Source of the DNA: Bifidobacteriaceae bacterium
Lineage (GTDB): Bacteria > Actinomycetota > Actinomycetes > Actinomycetales > WQXJ01
Assembly: GCA_031279575.1 (NCBI GenBank)
Contig: JAITIG010000054.1
Coordinates: forward strand, 1-32,451
Direction of reading: 5' to 3'
Length of the DNA stretch: 32,451 nucleotides
Shown: positions 26,085 through 32,451 of the stretch, one piece after another
Layout of the letters: the number at the start of each line of letters is the position of its first letter
Numbering within the stretch: the first letter of the stretch is position 1
Program-made: the position numbers and the translations under genes
Notes under the pieces: generated by a model
The model's database searches: none
What the model was told of the DNA's origin: nothing
Seen by the model: the letters and a program-made list of their open reading frames with translations, nothing else

Positions 26085-27422
26085 GTGGCTTTGAGAGTGA
26101 TACTCGACCAACCGGTGGAGGGCGTGGGCGCGAGCGTGGTGGTGGAGCGGTCCCCGGCCGGCGCCGCGGTGGGCGCCTACTTGGATTTGGCGGCCTTGCC
26201 GCGCTTGGAGCCGCTGCTGCTGGGGCGCCCCGCGGCGCAGGTCCCGCCGCTGGTGGAGCGCCTGTGCGGGGTCTGCCCGGCGGCCCACCACCTGGCCGGG
26301 GTGGCCGCCTTGGAGGCGTTGGCCGGGTTTGGCCCGCTGCCCGCCGAGGCCCGCCGGGTGCGCCGACTGCTGCATTACGGCTCGGCTTTGACCATGCACG
26401 CGCTGGGTTTCCTGGCCGCCGGCCAGGCCGAGGCGGCCGCTTGGCGCGCCCTGGGCAAGCTGGCGCAGGCCGCCGCCGGCTCACCCGGGCATTTTCCAGC
26501 CAGCGCCCAACTTGGCGGGGTGGCGGCGCCCATGGCGCCCGATGCCGCCGCGGCTTGCCTGGCCGGCGCCCCAGCCGCCCTGGAATTGGCCCGCACTTTG
26601 TTCGCCTGGGCGCAGGCCGGCGCCGGTGGGGATGGCCCCGGCGGGGCGGATGCGGCCCCGGCAGACCGGGCCGGGCGGCTGGGCGCGGCCGGTGGGTCCC
26701 CCGGCGGGGGGGATGGTTTCGGCGGGGCGGATGTGGCCCTGGTGGACCAGGCCGGGCGGCTGGACCCCCTGGGCCAGCGCCTGCGGGCGGTCGGCCCCGA
26801 CGGCGCGGTGCTTGTGGCGGGCGCGCCAGCCAGCCAGTGGGACGCCCTCGTGGCCGAGCGCCGCCCCGGGGCGGCGGCATCGCGGCCCCATTTGCTGGTG
26901 GGGGGCGTGGACGGCGGGTATTACCGGGTTGGCCCGGTGGCCCAGTTGCGGGTGGCGGACCCGGCCACGCCGGCGGCGGCCGCCCTGGCGGCCGAGTGGC
27001 GCGAGCGCGGCGGCGGCGCCCTGGCGGCGCGGGCGGTCCTGGCCGCCGCCTGCGTCGAGGCGATCGCCGCCTTGGCCGCTGGCCCCCGCCAGGTCGGCGC
27101 CCCCCTGGTGGCCCCGGCCCCGGACCAAGCGCTGGACCAGGCCGGCCGCTGCGGCGTGGGCTGGGTGGACGGCGCCCGCGGCCTGCTGGTCCACCGCTAC
27201 CGGGTGGACGCGGCGGGGGCAGTTGACCAAGCGTTGATCTTGACCCCCACGGCGCAAAACGAATACTGGCTGTCGCGCCTGCTGCTGGCCGCCGTCAAGC
27301 GGCAGGCGGGCGAGCCCGGCCTCGAGTTGGCCATCCGGGAAGCGGACCCGTGCTTGCCTTGTGTGGCGGCCCCGCCCGGGCGCATGGGCGTGGTGGTCCG
27401 CACCATTGCGGCGGAGGGGTGA
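26085..27422 (+). CDS. [NiFe]-hydrogenase large-subunit paralog (HupK/HoxV-like scaffold or orphan large subunit)
   Basis: A 445-residue protein, shorter than true large subunits. It keeps an L1-like LVERLCGVCPAAHH (about 59-72) and an L2-like ADPCLPC near the C-terminus, so all four potential nickel cysteines are present. After the last cysteine it reads V-A-A instead of x-x-His, so the protease cleavage site is missing, and there is no export partner or second small-subunit gene. HupK/HoxV proteins are large-subunit homologs that act as scaffolds for the iron-cyanide centre; position among hyp genes and size fit that role. An orphan large subunit is the alternative. A Gly/Asp-rich duplicated insert lies at about residues 186-226. 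It starts leaderless-style at GTG 26085 and is followed by hypC. Confidence 0.7.
   Translation: MALRVILDQPVEGVGASVVVERSPAGAAVGAYLDLAALPRLEPLLLGRPAAQVPPLVERLCGVCPAAHHLAGVAALEALAGFGPLPAEARRVRRLLHYGSALTMHALGFLAAGQAEAAAWRALGKLAQAAAGSPGHFPASAQLGGVAAPMAPDAAAACLAGAPAALELARTLFAWAQAGAGGDGPGGADAAPADRAGRLGAAGGSPGGGDGFGGADVALVDQAGRLDPLGQRLRAVGPDGAVLVAGAPASQWDALVAERRPGAAASRPHLLVGGVDGGYYRVGPVAQLRVADPATPAAAALAAEWRERGGGALAARAVLAAACVEAIAALAAGPRQVGAPLVAPAPDQALDQAGRCGVGWVDGARGLLVHRYRVDAAGAVDQALILTPTAQNEYWLSRLLLAAVKRQAGEPGLELAIREADPCLPCVAAPPGRMGVVVRTIAAEG
26640..26763 (+). repeat. In-frame 43-nt duplication inside the large-subunit paralog
   Basis: 26640-26682 and 26721-26763 (81-nt period, 27 codons) both begin GGCGGGGCGGATG and end GGCCGGGCGGCTGG, with a few substitutions. 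They encode GGADxAxxDxAGRL twice, in a loop that interrupts the conserved fold. Confidence 0.65.
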
Positions 27423-27432
27423 GGCAGAACCA

Positions 27433-27705
27433 ATGTGCGTGGCCGTGCCGAGAAGGATTGTTGAGATCGAACCAGGACCGCTGCCGATGGCGCGCCTCGA
27501 GCCGGGCGCCGCGCCGGGCGTGTGCTGCCTGGCTTATACGCCTCAAGCCCAGGTGGGCGACTACGTGCTGGTGCAGCACGGCTTCGCCGTCGAACTGCTG
27601 GACGCCGAGTCCGCCGCCCTGTCCCTGGCCGCCTTCGCCGAACTGGGCCTGGACCAAGGGGTCAGCGCGGCAGAGCGGCTTCGAGCCAGTCGAGCCAGGG
27701 AGTGA
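27433..27705 (+). CDS. hypC: Hydrogenase maturation chaperone HypC
   Basis: A 90-residue protein beginning MCVAVPRRI, the HypC/HybG signature in which Cys2 (after Met removal) binds HypD and the large-subunit precursor. The rest is the family's small beta-barrel (PGVCCLAY, VGDYVLVQHGFAVELLD) and a helical tail. The ATG at 27433 follows the large-subunit paralog by 10 nt, with GAGG upstream, so the two are probably co-transcribed. Its 3' end overlaps the convergent hypB by 44 nt. Its usual partner gene hypD is not in the window. Confidence 0.95.
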   Translation: MCVAVPRRIVEIEPGPLPMARLEPGAAPGVCCLAYTPQAQVGDYVLVQHGFAVELLDAESAALSLAAFAELGLDQGVSAAERLRASRARE

Positions 27706-28528
27706 TGCCGGCGCCGGTCAAGGCGTTGGTCTCGATCACCGGGGCGGCCGGGTTGACCTGGCGCAGGTTGGCGGCGAAGGCCTGGGAGTCGAACGGCACG
27801 TAGGGCAGCAGGTCCACCTTGTTTAGGACCACCGCGTCGACGGCGCGGAACATGACCGGGTATTTCAGCGGCTTGTCCTCGCCCTCGGTGACGGAGAACA
27901 CCATCGCCCGCCGGTGGGCGCCAACGTCGAACTCCGCCGGGCAAACCAGGTTGCCGACGTTCTCGATCAACACCAGGTCCAGGCTGGCCAGGTCCAGGCC
28001 GCCCAGCGCCTGCGCCACCATGGGGGCGTCCAGATGGCATTCGCCGCCAAACCCGGCGCCGGTGTTGAGCAGCGCGATCTGCGCGCCCCGGCCGCGCAGT
28101 TTGTCGGCGTCGAGCGAGGTCTCGATGTCGCCTTCGACCACCCCGCAGCGCACCCGCCCGGCCAGCGCGTCCAGGGTGGCGGCCAGCAAAGTGGTCTTGC
28201 CCGCCCCCGGCGAGGACATCAGGTTGACAGCCACCACGCCGGCCGCGTCCAACGCCGCCCGGTTGGCGGCCGCCGCCGCGTCGTTCTCGTCGAAGATCCG
28301 CTCCAAGACCTCGATCCGCTCCGCCCCGGTGGCGTAGCCCGAGTGGTCGCCCAGGTCTTCGTGGCGCCCCTGCCCGCGGCTGTGCTCGTGGCGGTCGGCG
28401 TCGTGCCCGCAGCTGTGCTCGTGGCTGTGCCCGTGGTGGTCGGCGTCGTGCCCGCAGCTGTGGTGGTGGTCGGCGTCGTGCCCGTGGCTGTGAACGGCGC
28501 CGTCGTCATGGCGGTGGAACCGGCCCAT
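27662..28528 (-). CDS. hypB: Hydrogenase nickel incorporation GTPase HypB with His-rich N-terminus
   Basis: A 288-residue GTPase. The ATG at 28528-28526 is fixed by AAGGAGG (minus strand, 28540-28534). The first 62 residues contain about 19 histidines and three GHDAD repeats (16-20, 26-30, 41-45), a nickel-storage head as in HypB of rhizobia. The G domain has the P-loop SSPGAGKTT, a GDIET switch region, the GECHLDA metal-binding pair and NKVD as G4. It loads nickel into the large subunit together with HypA, using GTP. It lies 47 nt after hypA2, in one operon. Its 3' end overlaps hypC on the other strand. Confidence 0.95.
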   Translation of the reverse strand: MGRFHRHDDGAVHSHGHDADHHHSCGHDADHHGHSHEHSCGHDADRHEHSRGQGRHEDLGDHSGYATGAERIEVLERIFDENDAAAAANRAALDAAGVVAVNLMSSPGAGKTTLLAATLDALAGRVRCGVVEGDIETSLDADKLRGRGAQIALLNTGAGFGGECHLDAPMVAQALGGLDLASLDLVLIENVGNLVCPAEFDVGAHRRAMVFSVTEGEDKPLKYPVMFRAVDAVVLNKVDLLPYVPFDSQAFAANLRQVNPAAPVIETNALTGAGITPWLDWLEAALPR

Positions 28529-28575
28529 GGTTGCCTCCTTTAGACCATCTGCTGAAACAAAACCCCGGCCCGGCC

Positions 28576-28923
28576 TCACGGCGGCTCGCCTGCCACATCG
28601 ATCGACCGGACCAAGAACTCCTCGCCCGCCTCGATTCGCAGCCGGTGGCCCCCGCAGCCGCCGCAGACCAGGCGCAGCGCGGGGCCAGGCGCGAGGCCGG
28701 CCCCACAATCCTGGCACACCGCCCGCGCCGGGATGTGGTTGACGGCCAGTTCCGCGCCCGCCAGCGGCGTGCCGGCGGTGACAACCTGCCAGCAGCGGGC
28801 CAAGGTCTGGGGCACCACCTGGCGCAGCTGCCCCACGTCCAGCGCCACCTGGGTGACGCGCCTGCCGCCCGCCGCCCGCCGCGCGATGCCGTAGATGGAC
28901 TGGCACAGCGACAGTTCATGCAC
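28576..28923 (-). CDS. hypA: Hydrogenase nickel incorporation protein HypA (copy 2)
   Basis: A 115-residue HypA starting at GTG 28923 (Met-His-Glu-Leu-Ser written GTG-CAT-GAA-CTG-TCG). The nickel-binding N-terminus and the zinc motif pairs CQDC and CGGC are intact. It is the partner of hypB directly downstream (47 nt), so this copy is the likelier standard hydrogenase HypA. It has no Shine-Dalgarno; TAGTGT lies 8 nt upstream, suggesting a leaderless message. An open frame extends 17 codons further upstream, but the family's N-terminus is at this GTG. Confidence 0.93.
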   Translation of the reverse strand: MHELSLCQSIYGIARRAAGGRRVTQVALDVGQLRQVVPQTLARCWQVVTAGTPLAGAELAVNHIPARAVCQDCGAGLAPGPALRLVCGGCGGHRLRIEAGEEFLVRSIDVAGEPP

Positions 28924-28931
28924 AAGCCGAA

Positions 28932-28937
28932 ACACTA
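28932..28937 (-). promoter_or_regulatory. Putative -10 (TAGTGT) for hypA2-hypB
   Basis: On the minus strand TAGTGT (28937-28932) is followed by 8 nt and the hypA2 GTG. No clear -35. Confidence 0.35.
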
Positions 28938-28977
28938 CCGAACCGGCCCCCGGCCCGCCGCCCGCGTCATGCATCAG

Positions 28978-29529
28978 CTAACGTGATCGCGAAACGCCAC
29001 GTGGCGCCGGAGAGCGCTTCTCCCGCTTCTGCTTGTTCATCTGGACTCGGACTGAGCCGCTTGGCAAGGAGTACTCCTCCGCGATTTTCACGCCCTTCCG
29101 GCCGTGAACATCCTGGGGGCCTCTTGCTCCCAGCCTTGCAAGGGTTTGCTCGAAGAGTTCCTTGGCCTCGGTGACGACCATAAGGTCGTGCCGGACCTGT
29201 GCATTCAGGACATGTGCCCGATACTCGAAGTAGTCCGTCAGCGTTCGAGCCAGTCTGCTGGGCTGCTCACCGTCGCGCAGGCTTCTTGTGGGGCGCCCTG
29301 CCTTCGCGAGTCCCCGGTCTACATCATCGAGAGTGAAGGCCGAGATGGAGTCCGCGCGCCGCTCAGCCGAGCCCAGAGCTTCTGTCACAGCCCGGACGTG
29401 CCCCCAGAAACTGATCGGCATGTTCAAGAAACGCTGCTCAGCGCGTAGCGCCGACAAACGCCGGTCCATCCACTTCACGCCCACGCGGGTGCGCCGCTCT
29501 GTCAGCCACAACGCCGGTTGAGGTGCCAA
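28978..29529 (-). CDS. Unidentified protein in a lower-GC block, possibly truncated
   Basis: I do not recognise this gene. The frame gives 183 residues from TTG 29529, or 163 from ATG 29469; the start is uncertain and neither has a Shine-Dalgarno. It is a charged, mostly helical soluble protein, with FWGHVRAVTEALG near the N-terminus, a middle part (SRLARTLTDYFEYRAHVLNA) and a very basic end (MNKQKREKRSPAPRG). No signal peptide or membrane helix is visible. Base composition is clearly less GC-rich than the flanking hyp genes and codon use differs, so it was probably acquired. It sits between the divergent hypA2 and hypF. The abrupt basic end could mean that the C-terminus has been lost. Confidence 0.55.
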   Translation of the reverse strand: MAPQPALWLTERRTRVGVKWMDRRLSALRAEQRFLNMPISFWGHVRAVTEALGSAERRADSISAFTLDDVDRGLAKAGRPTRSLRDGEQPSRLARTLTDYFEYRAHVLNAQVRHDLMVVTEAKELFEQTLARLGARGPQDVHGRKGVKIAEEYSLPSGSVRVQMNKQKREKRSPAPRGVSRSR

Positions 29530-29533
29530 GCCG

Positions 29534-29539
29534 TAGACT
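29534..29539 (+). promoter_or_regulatory. Putative -10 (TAGACT) for leaderless hypF
   Basis: TAGACT is followed by exactly 7 nt and the hypF GTG at 29547. It decides the start choice over the GTG at 29523, which lies upstream of this hexamer. Confidence 0.45.
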
Positions 29540-29546
29540 GTGGGCC

Positions 29547-31940
29547 GTGTTGGTCAGGCGCCGCTGGCGGCTCCGAGGCGTGGTCCAAGGGGTCGGCTTC
29601 AGGCCGCATGTGGCCCGCGTGGCGGCCCAGCACGGCGTGACCGGGCTGGTCGGCAACGACGAGGCGGCGGTGTTCATCGAGGCCCAAGGCAGCCAGGCGC
29701 AAGTCGGCCGGTTCATCGACGCGGTGCTGGGCGGCCTGCCGCCGTTGGCCCGCGTCGCCAGCTGGGCGGCCAGCCCGGCCGCGCCGGTGGCGGGCGAGAC
29801 GGCCTTCAGCATTGTCGCCTCGCGCCAGGCTGCGGGCGGGCGCACGCTGATCCCGCCAGACGTGGCCCCCTGCCCCGACTGCCTGCGCGAAATGCGCGAC
29901 CCAGCCGACCGCCGCCACCGCTACCCCTTTATCACCTGCACCAACTGCGGCCCCCGCCTGTCGATCATCCGCGACCTGCCCTACGACCGCCCCGCCACCA
30001 CCATGGCCGCCTTCCCCATGTGCCCCGCCTGCGCGGCCGAATACCGCGACCCCGCCAACCGCCGCTACCACGCCCAGCCAATCTCCTGCTTCGACTGCGG
30101 GCCGCGGCTGTGGCTGGCGGACGCGGCCGGGCGGGAGGTCGCCGCCTGGCAGGACGGCATCGGGCAAGCGCGCCAAATCCTGGCCGCTGGCGGAATTGTG
30201 GCGGTCAAAGGGATCGGCGGGTTCGCCTTGTTCTGCGACGCCCGGCAGGCGGGCGCGGTGCAGCGGCTGCGGCAGCGCAAACGCCGCCCGGGCAAACCGT
30301 TCGCGGTCATGGCCGCCAGCGCCGCCAGCGCGGCCCGGTTGGCGGACCTCACCGCCCGCCAGCGCCGCCAGCTGGCCAGCCCCCAGCGGCCAATCGTTTT
30401 GGCGCCGATGGGCCGCGGCTACGACTTGGCCGCAGGCGTCGCCCCCGGCCTGGGCGATGTCGGCCTGATGCTGCCCTCCGCCCCGCTCCACCACCTGCTG
30501 CTGCGCGGCGATGAGGTTTGCGTGGCGACCAGCGGCAACCTGGCGGGCGAGCCGCTGCGCTACCGCAACCAGGAGGCGGTGGCGGACCTGGGTGGGGTCG
30601 CCGACGCTTTTTTGACCCACGACCGCCCCATCCACGTGCCGGTGGAGGACTCGGTCTTGATGGCCGACGCCGCCGCCACCTTCCCGCTGCGCCGCTCGCG
30701 CGGTTACGCGCCGCTGCCGGTTGTTTTGGGCGAGCACGATGCCGCCGTGCTGGCCGTGGGGGGCGAGTTGAAGAACACGTTCGCCATCACCAGGGACGGG
30801 ATGGCGTTTTTGTCCGCGCATATCGGGGACATGGGCTCGCCTTTGGCGCAGCGGGCCTTTGAGCGCTCGGTGGAGCAGATGGCGGCCATGCACGGCCGGG
30901 CGGTGGAATTGGTGGTGGCGGACCTGCACCCGGACTACGCCGCCACCCGCTGGGCCGAGCGCTACTGCGAGCGCAGCGGCCTGCCCCTGATCCAGGTGCA
31001 GCACCACCAGGCGCACGCGCTCAGCCTGCTGGCGGAGCACGGCGTGGGCCCCGAGGTGCGGGCGGTGGTGGCGGCCTTCGACGGCGCCGGCTACGGCCTG
31101 GACGGGAGCATTTGGGGAGGCGAGGTGCTGGCGCTGGGCGGGGCGGGCGACCCGTTGGACTTCGCCCGGCTGTGGCACCTGGGCGAATACTGGCTGCCCG
31201 GCGGGGACAGCGCGGCCGCGGCGCCGTGGAAATGCGCTGTGGCGCTGCTGGACCAGCTGGGGTTGGACGGCGCCGGGCTGGCGCCGTTTGAGGCCGCCCC
31301 CGCCCAGGAGGTCAAGCTGCTGCGCCAACTGCCCGCGGCGGCCGGGGCCGGCCTGCCCGGCCTCATCCACCGCACCACCTCGGCGGGCCGGCTGTTCGAT
31401 GCCGCCGCCGCGATTTTGGGGGTGCGCCAGCGCGTCACCTACGAGGCGCAGGCCGCCATGGAGTTGGAGCGGGTGGCCCGCGCCTGCCCCCACCCCGCCT
31501 GCGCCGCCTGGAGCCCCGCCCTGGCCCGGGCCGGCGGCCCGGGCCAGGGCGGGCTTTGCTCCCCGGGCAGCCCGGCGGGGGCGCTGCTGGCAGCCACAGC
31601 GCAAGGCATGCTGGCCGGCCGCGACCGGGCCTGCCTGGCCCGCCGCTTCCACTCCGGCCTGGCCGCCGCCGCCGCCAACGCCCTGATCGGCGCCGCCGAG
31701 CAAACCGGCGCCGAGGTCATAGGCCTGACCGGCGGCGTCTTCCAAAACCGCTTGCTGACCGCCGCGGTCCTGGACGCGTTGGGCGGGGCGGGAGGCCGCA
31801 CGGTCCTAACCCACCAGCTAGTCCCGGCCGGCGACGGCGGCCTGGCCCTAGGCCAAGCCCAAGCCGGCTACACCACCCTGACCTGGCCCCCCACTAGCCC
31901 CAAGGCCGTGAAGTTAGGGGGTGTTGGGGCTTGTCAATGA
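29547..31940 (+). CDS. hypF: Carbamoyltransferase HypF
   Basis: A 797-residue protein that uses carbamoyl phosphate and ATP to make the cyanide ligands of the hydrogenase iron, passing them to HypE. Domains in order: acylphosphatase (about 1-90, RGVVQGVGFRPHV at 10-22), four C-x2-C zinc-finger pairs (CPDC, CTNC, CPAC, CFDC; about 105-190), a YrdC-like domain (about 200-380, KGIGGFALFCDA, KRRPGKPFAVM), and a Kae1-like carbamoyl-transfer domain (about 400-770, QHHQAHALS, AAFDGAGYG, GLTGGVFQNRLL). GTG 29547 fits the family start. The last about 18 residues, after the conserved end, run into a hairpin-forming sequence that may belong to an inserted element. hypE is not in the window. Confidence 0.95.
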   Translation: MLVRRRWRLRGVVQGVGFRPHVARVAAQHGVTGLVGNDEAAVFIEAQGSQAQVGRFIDAVLGGLPPLARVASWAASPAAPVAGETAFSIVASRQAAGGRTLIPPDVAPCPDCLREMRDPADRRHRYPFITCTNCGPRLSIIRDLPYDRPATTMAAFPMCPACAAEYRDPANRRYHAQPISCFDCGPRLWLADAAGREVAAWQDGIGQARQILAAGGIVAVKGIGGFALFCDARQAGAVQRLRQRKRRPGKPFAVMAASAASAARLADLTARQRRQLASPQRPIVLAPMGRGYDLAAGVAPGLGDVGLMLPSAPLHHLLLRGDEVCVATSGNLAGEPLRYRNQEAVADLGGVADAFLTHDRPIHVPVEDSVLMADAAATFPLRRSRGYAPLPVVLGEHDAAVLAVGGELKNTFAITRDGMAFLSAHIGDMGSPLAQRAFERSVEQMAAMHGRAVELVVADLHPDYAATRWAERYCERSGLPLIQVQHHQAHALSLLAEHGVGPEVRAVVAAFDGAGYGLDGSIWGGEVLALGGAGDPLDFARLWHLGEYWLPGGDSAAAAPWKCAVALLDQLGLDGAGLAPFEAAPAQEVKLLRQLPAAAGAGLPGLIHRTTSAGRLFDAAAAILGVRQRVTYEAQAAMELERVARACPHPACAAWSPALARAGGPGQGGLCSPGSPAGALLAATAQGMLAGRDRACLARRFHSGLAAAAANALIGAAEQTGAEVIGLTGGVFQNRLLTAAVLDALGGAGGRTVLTHQLVPAGDGGLALGQAQAGYTTLTWPPTSPKAVKLGGVGACQ
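31896..31931. repeat. 8-bp inverted repeat at the hypF 3' end
   Basis: AGCCCCAA (31896-31903) and TTGGGGCT (31924-31931) are perfect complements with a 20-nt loop, lying within the last codons of hypF. It could be the hypF terminator or the edge of an inserted element. Confidence 0.45.
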
Positions 31941-32261
31941 TTGTTTTCGGCGTGTCGCTGGCGGGGGGCGCAACGGAGCCCTTGTAGAAGTGAGGGCAAC
32001 GTCAAACTGCTCTTCTTCCCCTAAGGAGCTCCGTTGCCTTCCTATGGTCGCGCATCTGCTGGTTTCGTCGAGAGCCGTCTCGCGCCTGGTCATCTGGGCG
32101 AGTTGACCCAACCGGTCGAGGGCTTGCTGTTTGAGGGCGAGGTGCTCGTGGAGGTAGACGGCGGTGGTGTCGACGCTTTCGTGGCCGAGCCACAGCGCGA
32201 TGGTGGACAGGTCGACCCCGGCTCTCAGCAGGGACATCGTCGAGCGGTGGCGATTATGGAA
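31914..32261 (-). pseudogene. C-terminal remnant of a tyrosine recombinase
   Basis: Reading leftward from about 32261, the frame gives a piece of tyrosine site-specific recombinase: RHRSTMSLLRAGVDLSTIA, then LWLGHES and TAVYLHEHLALKQQALDRL. This holds the Arg-His of the HxxR box, the later active-site His (in LGHES) and the Tyr nucleophile (VYLH). Everything N-terminal, including the first catalytic Arg, is missing, and the frame then turns into unrelated sequence at the junction with the transposase fragment. After the conserved end (about 32094) the frame stays open to a stop at 31914, with no homology that I recognise. Lower GC than the hyp genes. Not expected to be active. Confidence 0.75.
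31970..32037. repeat. Long imperfect inverted repeat beside the recombinase remnant
   Basis: GCAACGGAGC (31970-31979) pairs perfectly with GCTCCGTTGC (32028-32037), and CCTT (31980-31983) pairs with AAGG (32023-32026) across a one-base bulge, giving a 14-bp stem with a loop of about 40 nt. It lies between hypF and the recombinase core, in lower-GC sequence. Confidence 0.6.
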
Positions 32262-32265
32262 ATAG

Positions 32266-32451
32266 CCGGGACAATGGATCTGGAAACTGGCGGACCTGCT
32301 GTGGCCCGGCGCCGTCCAAATAGTCGACTGGCACCACGCCTGCGAGCACGTCTGCGACCTCGCCGACCTGCTCAAACCCCACCTCCCCCAAGCGGTCGAG
32401 GGCGCCTGCAAGAACCTGGTCGAGGCCAGGGCCGCCCAATCCGGGATGCGC
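32266..32451 (+). pseudogene. Transposase fragment (ISKra4-like), runs off the window
   Basis: Sixty-two codons open from after a TAG (32263-32265) to the window edge. They read GQWIWKLADLLWPGAVQIVDW followed by HHACEHVCDLADLL, closely resembling the DDE-type ISKra4-family transposase segment W-I-W-N...F-P-x-A-x-x-I-x-D-x-Y-H-A-x-E-H. The part that should precede it is absent, replaced by the recombinase remnant on the other strand, so it is 5'-truncated. Whether the 3' part is intact lies beyond the window. The family assignment is from motif memory only. Confidence 0.6.

Noticed and set aside
28381..28495. Short regularly spaced repeats that could suggest a CRISPR array
   Set aside because: They are in-frame codon repeats for the histidine-rich head of HypB; period and units do not fit repeat-spacer structure.
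29104..29448. Plus-strand open frame of 114 codons in the lower-GC block
   Set aside because: It is antisense to the longer minus-strand frame, has no recognisable motif and no ribosome binding site; the minus frame is the better candidate, though not certain.
31845..31860. CCTAGGCC near the hypF end resembling the tRNA-Ile 3' end (possible attachment-site repeat)
   Set aside because: Only about 8 bases match and they lie in conserved hypF codons, so chance is the better explanation.

Overview
The window is from a very GC-rich actinobacterium. Three things point there: the conserved oriC order (rpmH-rnpA-yidD-yidC-khpB-rsmG facing away from dnaA-dnaN-recF-dciA-gyrB-gyrA-DUF3566-tRNA-Ile), frequent GTG starts, and DnaA boxes of the form TTGTCCACA. 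I cannot name the genus from sequence alone.

Layout: (1) 1-2126: a partial secreted DUF6049-like gene and a Nudix hydrolase on the minus strand, then an inositol 2-dehydrogenase-like oxidoreductase (plus) with a clear promoter. (2) 2127-4184: an intergenic stretch with a 53-nt direct repeat, then a minus-strand pair, metY and a CoA-binding protein. (3) 4312-7676: rpmH, rnpA, yidD, yidC, khpB and rsmG, tightly packed or overlapping on the minus strand and probably driven by a TTGACC-N18-TAGATT promoter at 7847-7818. (4) 8277-19270: dnaA, the oriC region at 9699-10126, dnaN, recF, dciA, gyrB, gyrA and a DUF3566 membrane protein. (5) 19364-19440: tRNA-Ile(GAT). (6) 19702-31940: a nickel and [NiFe]-hydrogenase cluster. 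(7) 31941-32451: remnants of a tyrosine recombinase and of a transposase.

The hydrogenase cluster holds a CbiM-PDGLE nickel/cobalt permease component, a Tat-exported small subunit, a large subunit with a processable C-terminus, a membrane cytochrome b subunit and the maturation protease. Around these lie hypA (two divergent copies), hypC, hypB (with a histidine-rich head), hypF and a second large-subunit-like protein that may be an assembly scaffold. hypD and hypE, the ECF transporter T and ATPase components, and parAB (usually beside rsmG) are not in the window. The cluster looks like a membrane-bound, outward-facing uptake hydrogenase passing electrons through cytochrome b to quinone, with nickel supply and most of its cofactor assembly encoded alongside.

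The most unusual feature is the cytochrome b subunit. Its first ~170 residues look like the nucleotide-binding (N) domain of a P-type ATPase, without the phosphorylation motif, joined in frame to an ordinary four-helix hydrogenase cytochrome b. I know of no described precedent, but I could not search. Also of note: the extra large-subunit paralog keeps all four nickel-ligand cysteines but lacks the cleavage-site histidine; several genes without a Shine-Dalgarno carry a TANNNT hexamer 6-8 nt before the start codon, as expected of leaderless transcripts; and a lower-GC unidentified gene is wedged between hypA2 and hypF.
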